Below are positions 1-8,846 of a stretch of 64,000 nt of DNA, piece by piece. Within the stretch, counting starts at the first letter, position 1. Each line of letters begins with the position of its first letter. Both the position numbers and the translations under genes were made by a program. The notes under the pieces are model-generated. The model did no database searches, was not told the origin of the DNA, and saw nothing but the letters and a program-made list of their open reading frames with translations. The stretch comes from JAKFWF01 sp031374115 (GTDB lineage Bacteria; Pseudomonadota; Alphaproteobacteria; Rhizobiales; Hyphomicrobiaceae): positions 79,279 through 143,278 of the forward strand of contig JANMNO010000149.1 of NCBI GenBank assembly GCA_031374115.1, in the 5' to 3' direction.

Positions 1-2466
1 TCCGGCGATCTGCTTGAAGGTGACGAGCGATCCGAGCGGCACCATTTGGCCGTCGGAATTGCGCACCTTGATGCGTGCGACGTTGTCGGGGTCCAATCGG
101 AAGTTGCCGTCGGCCTGCGCGGTCACCCGATAGGTGCGGCCGAACATGTTGAAGTCGTTGACGTAGGCCGAGCCCATGTAGATGCGCAGAGCCTCGAAGA
201 TGTTGCCGATCGGTACCCGCAGCATTTGCGCCTTCGTGCGGTCCACATCGACGAAGATCTGCGGGGTTACGGTTTGGAACGTCGTGAACGCATTGTTCAA
301 ACCGCGCGTCTGGTTCAGCGCCTGGATGAACTCGTTGGCGACGCGCGAGAATTCATCGGACCCTAACCCACCCTTATCCTGCAGTCGGATCGAGTAGCCT
401 GACGCAGCCCCGATCCCGCGAACTGGCGGGGGCACGAAGACCAGCGACTGCGCTTCCTGGATCACCGACAACCGCTGACGCAAGTCGCCCGCCAACTTCT
501 GTACGGTTTGCCCTCTGGTGGCGCGAACACCGAAATCGTCCAGTACGATGAACATCGCCGCGGCATTCGGCGCGTTGGTGAATGTCGCGCCCGATCGGCC
601 AGCGAACCCCGACGTATAGGCGATGCCCGGAGTGCTGAGAATGATCTCATTGGCGCGCCGCATCACTTCGTCGGTGCGCTCCAAAGATGCACCGGCCGGC
701 AGCTGCAGGGATGTGATTATGATGCCGCGATCGAGCGCTGGAATGAACCCCGTCGGCGTCTGCTGCACGAACCAGACTGCGAGACCGATCAGCCCGACGT
801 AGATCAACAGCATCACGCCTGAAATCCGGATCAGTCCGCGCACGAGACGAGCGTATCCCCGCTCCAAGGCGCCAAATACGATGTTGAACCCCCTGAACAG
901 CAGATGCATCGGGGCAGCGATAATCCGCATGAGATTGAAGCGCGCGTGTTCCGCCGCCCCATGCGGCTTGAACAGAATGGCTGCCAACGCCGGCGACAAC
1001 GTCAAGGAAACAAACGCCGAGATCAACGTCGCCGTTGCGATGGTCACCGCAAACTGCCGATAGAACTGCCCGGTGATGCCGGACACGAACGCGGTCGGGA
1101 TGAAGACCGCGGTCAACACGAGCGCGATCGCGATCAGCGCCGTTCCAACTTCGTCCATCGTGGCGCGTGCAGCCTCGATCGGTGGCATGCCTTGGGCCAG
1201 TTTGCGCTCCACGTTTTCGACTACGACGATGGCGTCGTCGACGACGATGCCGACAGCGAGCACCAAGCCGAAAAGCGTCAGCGTGTTGAGCGAGTAGCCC
1301 AGCGCCAGCATGAGCGCGCAGGTGCCGATCAGCGAAACGGGGATCGCGACCACGGGGATGATCGTCGCCCGCCACGTCTGCAGGAATAGCAGCACGACGA
1401 GCACAACGAGCACAACCGCTTCCAGGATCGTCTTGTTCAGTTCCCTGATCGATACCTCGATGAACTCGGTTGGATTGTAGCGAATGCGATATTCGAGCCC
1501 CTTGGGAAAATTAGCGCTCACATCCTTCATCGCAGCCTTGATGTTGTTGACCGTCTTGAGCGCGTCGGAGCCGGGCTGCTGGGTCATGACCATCACCGTT
1601 GCCGGATCGCGATCCTGATAGCCGTACGTGGTGTAATTCAGGGCACCCAACTCGATCCGACCAATATCGCGCAGCCGCACTACACGGCCATCGGCACTCG
1701 ATTTGACGATGATCTCTTCAAACTCACCGGCCTCCTTCAATCGGCCTTTGAGCTGCAGCGATTGCTGAAACGCGCCGGTCGCCTTGATCGGCGGCTCACC
1801 AATCGATCCACCGGCTACTTGGAGATTTTGCGCGCGCAGCGCTGCAACCACTTCATCGGCCGCCAAGCCCAATCCCGCGATGCGCTCCGGATCGAGCCAT
1901 ATCCGCATCGAATACTCGCGCGACCCGAACAGGTTAACCGCACCGACACCCTCGATGCGGGACAGCACGTCACGGACATTGAGCAGAGCATAGTTCGAAA
2001 TATAAACCTGGTCGTAGCTCCGGTCCGGCGAGACCAGATGCACGACGACGAGCAAGTCCGGCGAGTTTTTCCGCACGGTCACACCCGACCGGCGAACTTC
2101 GTCGGGCAATCTCGGCTCGGCGGAGGCGACGCGGTTTTGTACGAGCACCTGCGCCTTATCGATGTCGGTGCCGATCTCGAACGTGATGGTAAGCCCCATC
2201 GACCCGTCACTGGTCGATTGGGAATACATGTAAAGCATCCCGTCGACGCCGTTGACTTCCTGCTCGATGACGGCTGCCACCGTGTCGGCAACAGTTTGCG
2301 CGCTCGCACCGGGGTAGGTTGCGGAAACGGAAATCGTCGGCGGTGTGATTTCGGGAAATTGCGTCACCGGAAGACCGGTGTAGGCAATGCCGCCGATGAT
2401 GGTGATGAACAACGACACCACGATCGCAAAGATAGGTCTGACAATAAAAAAACGGCTGAAGCTCAT
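1..2466 (-). CDS. RND (HAE1/AcrB-type) multidrug efflux permease, 3' end cut by the window
   Basis: This is the inner-membrane permease of a tripartite RND efflux pump, which exports hydrophobic compounds using the proton gradient. The reading frame starts MSFSRFFIVRPIFA, the usual HAE1 start with the first transmembrane helix, and stays open to the left edge. About 820 of the usual 1,030-1,060 residues are present. The porter region includes YPGASAQTVADTV, and later GIVVDDAIVVVENVE carries the paired Asp residues of TM4 used for proton relay. It lies 27 bases after the fusion-protein gene on the same strand, so the two form one operon. No outer-membrane channel gene is visible; it may lie beyond the left edge. 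The family is certain, the substrate is not. Confidence 0.95.
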   Translation of the reverse strand, partial: MSFSRFFIVRPIFAIVVSLFITIIGGIAYTGLPVTQFPEITPPTISVSATYPGASAQTVADTVAAVIEQEVNGVDGMLYMYSQSTSDGSMGLTITFEIGTDIDKAQVLVQNRVASAEPRLPDEVRRSGVTVRKNSPDLLVVVHLVSPDRSYDQVYISNYALLNVRDVLSRIEGVGAVNLFGSREYSMRIWLDPERIAGLGLAADEVVAALRAQNLQVAGGSIGEPPIKATGAFQQSLQLKGRLKEAGEFEEIIVKSSADGRVVRLRDIGRIELGALNYTTYGYQDRDPATVMVMTQQPGSDALKTVNNIKAAMKDVSANFPKGLEYRIRYNPTEFIEVSIRELNKTILEAVVLVVLVVLLFLQTWRATIIPVVAIPVSLIGTCALMLALGYSLNTLTLFGLVLAVGIVVDDAIVVVENVERKLAQGMPPIEAARATMDEVGTALIAIALVLTAVFIPTAFVSGITGQFYRQFAVTIATATLISAFVSLTLSPALAAILFKPHGAAEHARFNLMRIIAAPMHLLFRGFNIVFGALERGYARLVRGLIRISGVMLLIYVGLIGLAVWFVQQTPTGFIPALDRGIIITSLQLPAGASLERTDEVMRRANEIILSTPGIAYTSGFAGRSGATFTNAPNAAAMFIVLDDFGVRATRGQTVQKLAGDLRQRLSVIQEAQSLVFVPPPVRGIGAASGYSIRLQDKGGLGSDEFSRVANEFIQALNQTRGLNNAFTTFQTVTPQIFVDVDRTKAQMLRVPIGNIFEALRIYMGSAYVNDFNMFGRTYRVTAQADGNFRLDPDNVARIKVRNSDGQMVPLGSLVTFKQIAG

Positions 2467-2493
2467 GACCCATACCTCGCGGCAACGCCGCCG

Positions 2494-3906
2494 TTACTGC
2501 TGCGTCACGACGGCCGGTGCAGCGCCAGCCGGGGCGGTCGAAACCTGCAGCGGTTCACGCTTGGGTGTGACCTTCTGGCCGGGTCGCGCGCGTTGGAGGC
2601 CCTTGATGATCACCCAATCTTCGGCCGCAAGACCCGCACGAATAATGCGTAAACCGCCGTTGATCGGGCCGAGCGTCACGACCTTGCGCGATACCGTGCC
2701 ATCTTCGGCCACGGCATAGACGAACTTGTTCGCCTGGTCGGTTCCAATCGCATCGTCCGGCAGCATCACGGCGCGATACGCTTGCGAGCCGGCAATGCGC
2801 GCGCGACCGAACATGCCGGCCGTGAACAGCCCGGCTTTGTTGTCGAGGATCGCACGTGCCCGTAGAGTGCCGGTTGCGTTATCGAGGCGATTGTCGGTGA
2901 AATCCAACCTTCCTGGATGGGGAAAGCCCTTGTCGTCCGGCAACGCGATCTCGATCATCGCGCCAGCTTCGCCAGGCCGGGCCGCACCACCAGCACCTAG
3001 GCGTTTGTACTTGATCGTGTTGTTTTCACTGACGTCGAAATAGAACTGGATAGGATCCTGCGTGACGATCGTCGTCAGCAAGCTCTGCGCGCCAGCCCCG
3101 CCGCCGTTGACGTAATTGCCGATAGAAACGAGATTGCGGCTCGCGCGGCCATCCAGTGGACTGGTGATCCGGGTGAAAGACAAGTCGAGTTCGGCGGTGC
3201 GCACTTTGGCTTCGGCGACGACCACGGCTGCTTCCGCTTCGCGCTTCAAGTTTTCGCGATCGTCGAACACCTTCTCGGAGATGATGCGGCGATCGAGGAG
3301 TGGCCTGCCGCGCACCACGTCTTTCAGTGTGCTTTCCACTTTCGTGCTGGCAGCCAGTAACTCGGCTTTGGCGGACTCGAGCGCACGCTCAAACGGCCGC
3401 GCATCGAGTGTGAAAAGCGGATCTCCTTTTTTCACCATCTGCCCGTCGGTGAAGTGCACCTGGGTCAGGAAACCGGAAACGCGCGCGCGTACCTCGACAA
3501 GGTCGACAGCGTCGAAGCGACCGGTGTATTCGTCCCACTCGACGATCTCTCGCACGATCGGTTGACTGATCGTCACGAGGGGTGGTGCAGCGCCTGCCGC
3601 GGAACCGGCGGCGGGTGCGCGGCCACGCTCAGGGGTCGGCGAAAAGACGCTCGAAATCGATTGCCACTGCCGGGCGAACCAGCCCGCTTGACTGTCCGCT
3701 GGCTGCGCCGCTGGATCGAACGCCTTCGGCTCGGCAGCTTTGGGCTCGCCGGGTTTCGTCGGCGCTGCTTGCACCGACGTCACCGGCTCTTGGCCCAAGG
3801 CAGCGCTCAACGGCATCGACAGCAAACTGCCGATCAGTAGAAGCCCAGCCGATACCTGACCTAATCGCACGCACAGCCTCGCCTGTTTACTGGCCTTTAG
3901 TATCAT
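2494..3906 (-). CDS. RND efflux membrane fusion protein (AcrA/HlyD family)
   Basis: This 470-residue periplasmic adaptor links the RND permease to an outer-membrane channel. An N-terminal hydrophobic stretch (about residues 15-38, ending near SAALGQ) is a signal or anchor. A Pro/Ala/Lys-rich linker follows, then the barrel-sandwich half-motif VRARVSGFLTQVHFTDGQMV, a coiled-coil hairpin (about 170-240) and the second half with ITSPLDGRASRNLVSIGNYV. The C-terminal membrane-proximal domain includes VYAVAEDGTVSRKVVTLGP. The acidic and Ala-rich N-terminal linker is longer than in AcrA. A hairpin lies directly upstream and may be regulatory. It is co-transcribed with the permease. Confidence 0.95.
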   Translation of the reverse strand: MILKASKQARLCVRLGQVSAGLLLIGSLLSMPLSAALGQEPVTSVQAAPTKPGEPKAAEPKAFDPAAQPADSQAGWFARQWQSISSVFSPTPERGRAPAAGSAAGAAPPLVTISQPIVREIVEWDEYTGRFDAVDLVEVRARVSGFLTQVHFTDGQMVKKGDPLFTLDARPFERALESAKAELLAASTKVESTLKDVVRGRPLLDRRIISEKVFDDRENLKREAEAAVVVAEAKVRTAELDLSFTRITSPLDGRASRNLVSIGNYVNGGGAGAQSLLTTIVTQDPIQFYFDVSENNTIKYKRLGAGGAARPGEAGAMIEIALPDDKGFPHPGRLDFTDNRLDNATGTLRARAILDNKAGLFTAGMFGRARIAGSQAYRAVMLPDDAIGTDQANKFVYAVAEDGTVSRKVVTLGPINGGLRIIRAGLAAEDWVIIKGLQRARPGQKVTPKREPLQVSTAPAGAAPAVVTQQ

Positions 3907-3917
3907 GAATACGACCA

Positions 3918-3949
3918 GGCCCCATCATGCCGTAAACGGCATTGGGGCC
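3918..3949. promoter_or_regulatory. 32-base imperfect palindrome just upstream of the RND pump operon
   Basis: The outer arms GGCCCC and GGGGCC and the inner arms GCCGT and ACGGC form a hairpin with a two-base bulge. It sits 11 bases before the fusion-protein start codon and about 115 bases after the L,D-transpeptidase stop. No T-run follows on the transcribed strand. An operator for a TetR/MarR-type repressor or a 5'-leader structure is therefore as likely as a terminator. No adjacent repressor gene was seen. Confidence 0.45.
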
Positions 3950-4063
3950 CAACCGGATCTATTCATCCGGTCTCGCCGGAACTTCGATAGCAAGGAGCGA
4001 GCGCTCGGTGACTTCACACTTGCGTGGCTAATTAATCAGCCATGAAGCGTAAGGCAATGCCCC

Positions 4064-4861
4064 TTAGTAGCGCACATAACCCCGTGGTATGTATCGCACT
4101 TCGCCCTGCGAGGGACCGTCACCAGGCCACCGCCGCTCATAGTTGCGAGACGGTTGGGTATAGTAACCGTACGCCGGCCGGTAGGTTTGAACGTAGCCAT
4201 AAGGTGCGATCGGCCGGGCATAGGCATAACCATATCCAGAGTATGGGCGATCGACGCGGGGTGCCGCGGCACGGAAAGCGCCATCATCATCACGCCGGCG
4301 TTTCGATGCCACCTCGTCGCGAAAACTGGGAGAACCACGAACCACGATCCGGGTCGAAGTCAGCCCGTGTTTTTGAACCAGCCCGTAGAACGTTGCGGCG
4401 GCCGAGGGCGACAAGCGCACGCACCCGTGCGACGCCGGGCTGCCGAGCCGTCCCGTGGCCTGAGTTGCATGGGTCGCAATGCCGCCGTTGAAGAACACCG
4501 AATGCGGCATCGGCGCATCGTCGTACTGCTTGGAAAACCAGGTCTTCGCCATCCATTGCGGGCGGAACGTACCGGCCGGCGTCGGATGATCGCGATCGCC
4601 CGACGAGATCGGCCAAACGTGCAGCGCCTTGCCGCCCGAACTCACCGTCATTTGCTGCGTCGTCAAATTAATGTCGGCGGTGAGCGTCACGATGAGCGGC
4701 TTTGGGGCCGGCGGCTTTGCTGCAACTTCCGGCGGGCTAGCCGGGGCGAGCGACGTTTCGCCACCGCCTGCCTGAGGATCAGGCACGGCGAAAGTTGCAG
4801 ATGGAACGATGGCCATCATCAGCAGAACCAGGGCTAGGCTGCGGCACAAGTTGACGCGCAT
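4064..4861 (-). CDS. L,D-transpeptidase (YkuD domain), exported, with Tyr/Pro/Arg-rich tail
   Basis: The protein has about 265 residues. The start at 4861 was chosen because GGAG lies 7 bases upstream and the product opens with a clean signal peptide ending near SATFA. An upstream ATG at 4882 has no such site. The catalytic motif is SHGCVRLS, where the Cys is the nucleophile and the upstream His lies in GGIATHATQATGRLG. Enzymes of this family make 3-3 peptidoglycan cross-links or attach proteins to peptidoglycan in the periplasm. The last 60 or so residues are low complexity, rich in Tyr, Arg, Pro and Gly, and lie outside the catalytic fold. A second YkuD protein at 37354-38112 has a similar tail. 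Confidence 0.92.
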   Translation of the reverse strand: MRVNLCRSLALVLLMMAIVPSATFAVPDPQAGGGETSLAPASPPEVAAKPPAPKPLIVTLTADINLTTQQMTVSSGGKALHVWPISSGDRDHPTPAGTFRPQWMAKTWFSKQYDDAPMPHSVFFNGGIATHATQATGRLGSPASHGCVRLSPSAAATFYGLVQKHGLTSTRIVVRGSPSFRDEVASKRRRDDDGAFRAAAPRVDRPYSGYGYAYARPIAPYGYVQTYRPAYGYYTQPSRNYERRWPGDGPSQGEVRYIPRGYVRY

Positions 4862-5056
4862 TGATGCACTCCGACGAAACACTGTGGATTGGCGATGGGG
4901 TTTGATTTTCTGCTTACCTGCTGAGAAGTACGCTTGGGACGCACATCGGTTTCAACCGTGCTGCCACATAAACACGTGAACGCCTTCCGGTTGCTTAACC
5001 GGCACTGAAATTGCGGCGATAATCTGAGAAACGTTGCTCAACTATTTTGTGATAAC

Positions 5057-6139
5057 TCATGCTCGGAACAGCAGCGACGCATCTCCGAATGAGTAGAACC
5101 GATAGCCGCTGGCGATTGCCCGCGCATACGCTTGCTGCATGGTCTCGAGCCCAGCGAAGGCAGACACCAGCATGAACAGTGTCGACCGCGGCAGGTGAAA
5201 ATTCGTCATCAAAACGTCAACGGCGCGAAACGGGTAGCCGGGCGTAATGAAGATCGACGTATCGCCACTCCAAGCTGTGAGTTCGCCATCGCGACCACAG
5301 GCGGCCGCACTTTCGAGTAAACGCAATGCCGTCGTGCCGATCGCGACGATACGCCCGCCGCGCGCGCGCACCTGATTGAGCGCTGTGGCGGTTTCAGGCG
5401 AAACCCTCCCCCACTCGGCATGCATTTGATGATCCGCCGTATCGTCGGCCTTGACCGGCAAAAAGGTGCCGGCACCGACGTGCAATGTCACGAAATGCCG
5501 TTCGATGCCGCGTGCATCGAGGCTTTCAAACAACTCATCGGTGAAATGAAGACCCGCCGTCGGCGCTGCAACGGCGCCGTCATGAGCCGCATAAATCGTC
5601 TGATAGTTCGATGCATCGGCCGCTTCGACCGGCCGCTTCAACGCAATGTAAGGCGGCAGCGGCATGTGACCGGCGCGCGCGATCGCCTCGTCGAGGAACA
5701 CACCGGCGAGATCGAACGCGATTTCCACTTCGCCAGCATCGCCTTTGACGGCGATCGTCGCGTCGAGCGCGCCCAGCATGCAGCTGCTGGATGAATGGCC
5801 AAAACGCAATCGATCACCGGCTGCGAGCCGCTTTGCTGGCCGGGCAAACGCGAGCCATCGCGCCTCGCCGACCCGCTTGTGCAGGTTGACCGATACCCGC
5901 GCTTCAGAGCCATCACGGATACGAATACCATCGAGCGCCGCCGGGATCACCCGCGTGTCGTTGAACACCATGGCGTCACCGGCTTGCAGCAGACCCGCCA
6001 AGTCGCGAACAAAATGATCGGCGAAGACTTCACTCGCACCGGGACGCACCACCAGCAGCCGCGCAGCATCTCGCGGCGACACCGGATGCAACGCAATGCT
6101 CGCCTCAGGCAACTCGAAATCGAAGAGGTCGGTCTTCAT
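5057..6139 (-). CDS. queA: S-adenosylmethionine:tRNA ribosyltransferase-isomerase
   Basis: QueA transfers and isomerises the ribosyl group of S-adenosylmethionine onto 7-aminomethyl-deazaguanine in tRNA, making epoxyqueuosine. The 360-residue length fits the family. Typical motifs are FELPEASIALHPVSPRDAAR at the N-terminus, FNDTRVIPA, APTAGLHFT, HVGAGTFLPV and NFHLPRSTLFMLVSAF. The ATG at 6139 follows an in-frame GTG at 6142 and is the family-like start (MKTDLFDFELPE). The usual downstream partner tgt is not next to it: an L,D-transpeptidase follows on the same strand after about 195 bases. Confidence 0.97.
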   Translation of the reverse strand: MKTDLFDFELPEASIALHPVSPRDAARLLVVRPGASEVFADHFVRDLAGLLQAGDAMVFNDTRVIPAALDGIRIRDGSEARVSVNLHKRVGEARWLAFARPAKRLAAGDRLRFGHSSSSCMLGALDATIAVKGDAGEVEIAFDLAGVFLDEAIARAGHMPLPPYIALKRPVEAADASNYQTIYAAHDGAVAAPTAGLHFTDELFESLDARGIERHFVTLHVGAGTFLPVKADDTADHQMHAEWGRVSPETATALNQVRARGGRIVAIGTTALRLLESAAACGRDGELTAWSGDTSIFITPGYPFRAVDVLMTNFHLPRSTLFMLVSAFAGLETMQQAYARAIASGYRFYSFGDASLLFRA

Positions 6140-6154
6140 CACGTGCGCCCGGTG

Positions 6155-6511
6155 CTATTCGTGGATGCGAACGCGGCCAGGTTCAACAATCCATAGCGCC
6201 CGCTCGATTTTCTGCGTCTGTAGAAATGCAACGAGGGTGCGCATGCAGACTTCAATGCCGGATGGAGTAACGCGTCCTCCCGTTCTTAGCACGATGATGC
6301 CAGCGGATTGATCTGGCACGAACCGCAACGTCTGCGCGAAATCTTGATCAAGCGTCACCAACGCGCGGCCTTCTTCACTGCAAACTACAAAAAGCTTTTG
6401 ATCGGTTGTTCCGCTCAAACGCTGTTCATCGACAGTCATAACGTCGTAGCCTTGAGCGGCAAGCGCGTGCTTACCAATCGATCCAAGATTTTCGTCAAGT
6501 TTAAACTTCAC
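6155..6511 (-). CDS. DUF5615 PIN-like protein, probable toxin of a DUF433/DUF5615 pair
   Basis: This 118-residue protein begins MKFKLDENLGSIGKHALAAQ, the DUF5615 (Mut7-C-like, PIN-related) N-terminus with its early acidic Asp-Glu pair. It continues with ALVTLDQDFAQTLRF, which carries the second conserved acidic cluster. PIN-like folds usually cleave RNA with a metal bound by such Asp residues. The gene overlaps the upstream DUF433 gene by 4 bases, so the two are translationally coupled, as in toxin-antitoxin pairs. It ends 15 bases before queA on the same strand, so readthrough into queA is likely. The toxin role is inferred from family and context. Confidence 0.8.
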   Translation of the reverse strand: MKFKLDENLGSIGKHALAAQGYDVMTVDEQRLSGTTDQKLFVVCSEEGRALVTLDQDFAQTLRFVPDQSAGIIVLRTGGRVTPSGIEVCMRTLVAFLQTQKIERALWIVEPGRVRIHE

Positions 6512-6759
6512 GACGCAGTAGAGGTTGAAACAGGGACCGGAATCACGCGCTCTCGCGCCACTTCGGCAGCGTATCCGATCGCTGCGCGCACATCGTCAGC
6601 AGTCAACTGCGGGTAATTCGAGATGACGCTTTCGACGCTCTCGCCAGACGCCAGGAAATCCAAAATCAGCGATACCCAAATGCGCGTGCCGCGGATACAT
6701 GGTTTACCGAAACAAACGTTCGGGTCGATGGAGATCCGATCGCGAAGAGACTGGTCCAT
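6508..6759 (-). CDS. DUF433 protein, probable antitoxin partner of DUF5615
   Basis: The 83-residue product starts MDQSLRDRISIDPNVCFGKP and continues CIRGTRIWVSLILDFLASGE. This is the DUF433 winged-helix-like signature (DPxxxxGKPxIRGTRI) found in small antitoxins of the VapB-associated kind. An in-frame GTG at 6783 would add eight residues, but the ATG at 6759 matches the usual family start. A perfect 6-base inverted repeat (6755-6769, TCCATT/AATGGA) spans the start codon and could be part of an operator. It is the first gene of the coupled pair. Confidence 0.8.
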   Translation of the reverse strand: MDQSLRDRISIDPNVCFGKPCIRGTRIWVSLILDFLASGESVESVISNYPQLTADDVRAAIGYAAEVARERVIPVPVSTSTAS

Positions 6760-6804
6760 TGAAAATGGATACGCGAAACTCACGGCAAGAGCTAGTCGTC
6801 TTCA

Positions 6805-7524
6805 TCAAGGTCGCCCGGTCAGAAACTTCAATTGCCGCTTGAACCAGACATCCAGCAGCTGCCGGCGGCGGCGCCAGTAATAGCCGACCGGAATGAGGAA
6901 GATATCCCGATCGATCGGGCGATACGTGAGGGGCACCCCCAGACATGCGGCGGTGGCATCGACGATCGCCTTGGTTTGCCCACGGCCGATATGCACGACA
7001 CCGTCCGACAACGACGGCTCGAGTTCGCCTGTTTTCGCCGCATAAGCATCGTAGAAGTCGATAAAGCGGATGCCTCGCTCGGCTGCCAATGCGCGCAACC
7101 GCTCGTTCATCAACCGCCGGACCCCAATTTGACTTCGGCGCGCCTCGTCCTGAGTTTCGCCCGGCTGTAGGGCGAGTGTCGCCATTGGCGGGATTACACA
7201 ACAGATGGCGATTGGTTTGGCGCAATCACGCTGGACATCGCCGATGGCGACGACGAAGCGGGCCGCCAAATCCTCGACGACCGCCGCCACTGGCAGGCCG
7301 TCCCGCGCTGCGATGTTTGCAACGTGAACCCGGCAATCGATTTCGCCGAATACCAGGACCAGTGCGTCGTAGTCGCCCAGCCTGCAGCTGCGGGGCAAAA
7401 CCGATCGCAACCCATCTCGCGCCACTCGATGCATCAAGACGGGCCCAAGCCAGAAGATGCTGGCTTCGGCGACCTCGCAAAAGCAGAATAGGCTGTGGCT
7501 ATCGCCGGCAACGCAAAGCTTCAT
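6805..7524 (-). CDS. SGNH/GDSL-hydrolase-like protein
   Basis: This 239-residue protein has no obvious signal peptide. The pattern is SGNH-like: GDSHS near residue 8 (block I with the nucleophilic Ser), VFGEIDCR near residue 60 (a Gly/Glu/Asp block as in the block II-III region) and a late DGVVHIG with the Asp-x-x-x-His arrangement of block V. Such proteins usually hydrolyse esters or deacetylate carbohydrates. The C-terminus ends in a basic, aromatic segment (YYWRRRRQLLDVWFKRQ) that could lie on a membrane. No neighbour indicates a substrate. It ends 21 bases before the DUF433 frame and could share its transcript. Confidence 0.6.
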   Translation of the reverse strand: MKLCVAGDSHSLFCFCEVAEASIFWLGPVLMHRVARDGLRSVLPRSCRLGDYDALVLVFGEIDCRVHVANIAARDGLPVAAVVEDLAARFVVAIGDVQRDCAKPIAICCVIPPMATLALQPGETQDEARRSQIGVRRLMNERLRALAAERGIRFIDFYDAYAAKTGELEPSLSDGVVHIGRGQTKAIVDATAACLGVPLTYRPIDRDIFLIPVGYYWRRRRQLLDVWFKRQLKFLTGRP

Positions 7525-7563
7525 TCGTTTTCAGCCGTACCGTTTGAAGCGAGGCTTCCAGGA

Positions 7564-8043
7564 TCACGCCTTGACGTCGGCTGCGACCTTCATCGAGATC
7601 ATCTTGTCGGGATCGCGCACCGGCTCGCCCTTCTTGATCTTGTCGACGTTCTCCATGCCCTCGATCACCTTGCCCCACGCGGTGTATTGCTTGTCGAGGA
7701 AGCTCGCGTCGGCAAAGCAGATGAAGAACTGGCTGTTGGCACTATCCGGGCTCGATGAACGCGCCATCGAGCAGATGCCGCGCACGTGCGGCTCGGCGTT
7801 GAACTCGGCCTTCAGGTTCGGCAGTTTCGATCCGCCGGTGCCGGTGCCGCTGGGACAACCGGTCTGGGCCATGAAGCCGTCGATCACGCGATGAAATACG
7901 ATGCCGTCGTAAAAGCCTTCGCGCGCCAGCTTCTTGATGTGAGCGACGTGCTTCGGCGCAAGATCGGGCCGCATGGCGATGACGACGCGCCCCTTGGTGG
8001 TCTCAATGATCAGTGTGTTTTCTGGATCTTTGATGGCTGCCAT
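7564..8043 (-). CDS. Cytoplasmic peptidyl-prolyl cis-trans isomerase (cyclophilin)
   Basis: This 159-residue cyclophilin has no signal peptide and catalyses proline isomerisation in protein folding. The active-site region FHRVIDGFMAQTGCPSGTGT is complete (catalytic Arg and Phe, Gln). SMARSSSPDSANSQFFICF is the second signature block. The start MAAIKDPENTLII has GGAG 5 bases upstream. It follows a second, exported cyclophilin gene on the same strand, separated by a palindromic repeat. Paired cyclophilins next to queA and coaD are common in Rhizobiales. Confidence 0.95.
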   Translation of the reverse strand: MAAIKDPENTLIIETTKGRVVIAMRPDLAPKHVAHIKKLAREGFYDGIVFHRVIDGFMAQTGCPSGTGTGGSKLPNLKAEFNAEPHVRGICSMARSSSPDSANSQFFICFADASFLDKQYTAWGKVIEGMENVDKIKKGEPVRDPDKMISMKVAADVKA

Positions 8044-8070
8044 TGTGTCTCCGTTTTATTTGGCTGGGCC

Positions 8071-8155
8071 GTAGGTCGGGTCAAGCGAAGCGCGACCCAA
8101 CATCCACGGGCGGTGGGGATAGTGTTGGGTCGCGCGAAAGCTTGACCCAACCTAC
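8071..8155. repeat. Long imperfect inverted repeat between the two cyclophilin genes
   Basis: A left arm at 8071-8101 (starting GTAGGTCGGGTCAAG) and a right arm at 8124-8155 (ending CTTGACCCAACCTAC) are near-perfect reverse complements over about 31 bases, with a 22-base spacer. Palindromes built on GTAGGTTGGGTCAAGC and CGCGACCCAAC are a common dispersed REP/MITE-like type in proteobacterial intergenic DNA. The structure could form a long RNA hairpin between two co-directional genes and so affect mRNA stability. Confidence 0.85.
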
Positions 8156-8164
8156 GTTCTTTTC

Positions 8165-8719
8165 CTATTTCGCATCCGTAGCCAGATACGCCTTCACGAT
8201 GATGTCGGGCTGGTCGACGGCGCCAGATCCGGCGGCACCCTTCTTGATCGCGTCGACCGCCATCATGCCATCGACGACCCTGCCCCAAACGGTGTACTGC
8301 CCGTTCAGACCGGGGTTGGCTGCGAACATGATGAAAAATTGGCTGTTGGCGCTGTCCTTGGAGGCGGAACGGGCTGCGCCGACGACGCCGCGATCGAACG
8401 GCGCCGGCGTGAACTCGGCCGGCAGATTGCCGTACTTCGAACCGCTCGTACCGGTACCCGTCGGATCGCCGGACTGCGCCATGAAGCCCGCGATCACGCG
8501 ATGAAACTTGAGGCCATTGTAGAAACCTTCCTTAGCCAGCAGCTTCACGCGTTCGACGTGCTTTGGCGCGAGGTCGGGTCGTAGTGCGATCGTCACCTTG
8601 CCGCTCTTGAGCTCGAGGATCAGTGTATTTGCGGGATCGAGCTTCGGCGCCTGCGCCACGGCGCTGGCGACAAATCCAAATGCCAGCATCAGGCCAGTAA
8701 ATATGGTTGTTAAGCGCAT
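8165..8719 (-). CDS. Periplasmic peptidyl-prolyl cis-trans isomerase (cyclophilin)
   Basis: This 184-residue cyclophilin has a signal peptide (MRLTTIFTGLMLAFGFVASA, cleavage near AVAQA), so it acts in the periplasm. The active site FHRVIAGFMAQSGDPTGTGT and the block ARSASKDSANSQFFIMF match its cytoplasmic neighbour closely. The two genes look like a duplication in which one copy kept or gained a signal sequence. The start has GGAG about 9 bases upstream. It is transcribed in the direction of the second cyclophilin. Confidence 0.95.
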   Translation of the reverse strand: MRLTTIFTGLMLAFGFVASAVAQAPKLDPANTLILELKSGKVTIALRPDLAPKHVERVKLLAKEGFYNGLKFHRVIAGFMAQSGDPTGTGTSGSKYGNLPAEFTPAPFDRGVVGAARSASKDSANSQFFIMFAANPGLNGQYTVWGRVVDGMMAVDAIKKGAAGSGAVDQPDIIVKAYLATDAK

Positions 8720-8846
8720 CGAGAATAACTCCAGTCCGGTGAATTTCGGGCCCTACGGCATCGGCAGAAACGCCGTGCGTCCGCCAAACAGCCCCGCCTT
8801 ATGGCCGGAATTGGACCGCTGGGCAACCAGACGAGCGTAACCGCCG

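Noticed and set aside
1762..2652. Long plus-strand open frame over the RND permease gene
   Set aside because: It is antisense to a clear HAE1 permease and a fusion protein and has no ribosome-binding site or recognisable product.
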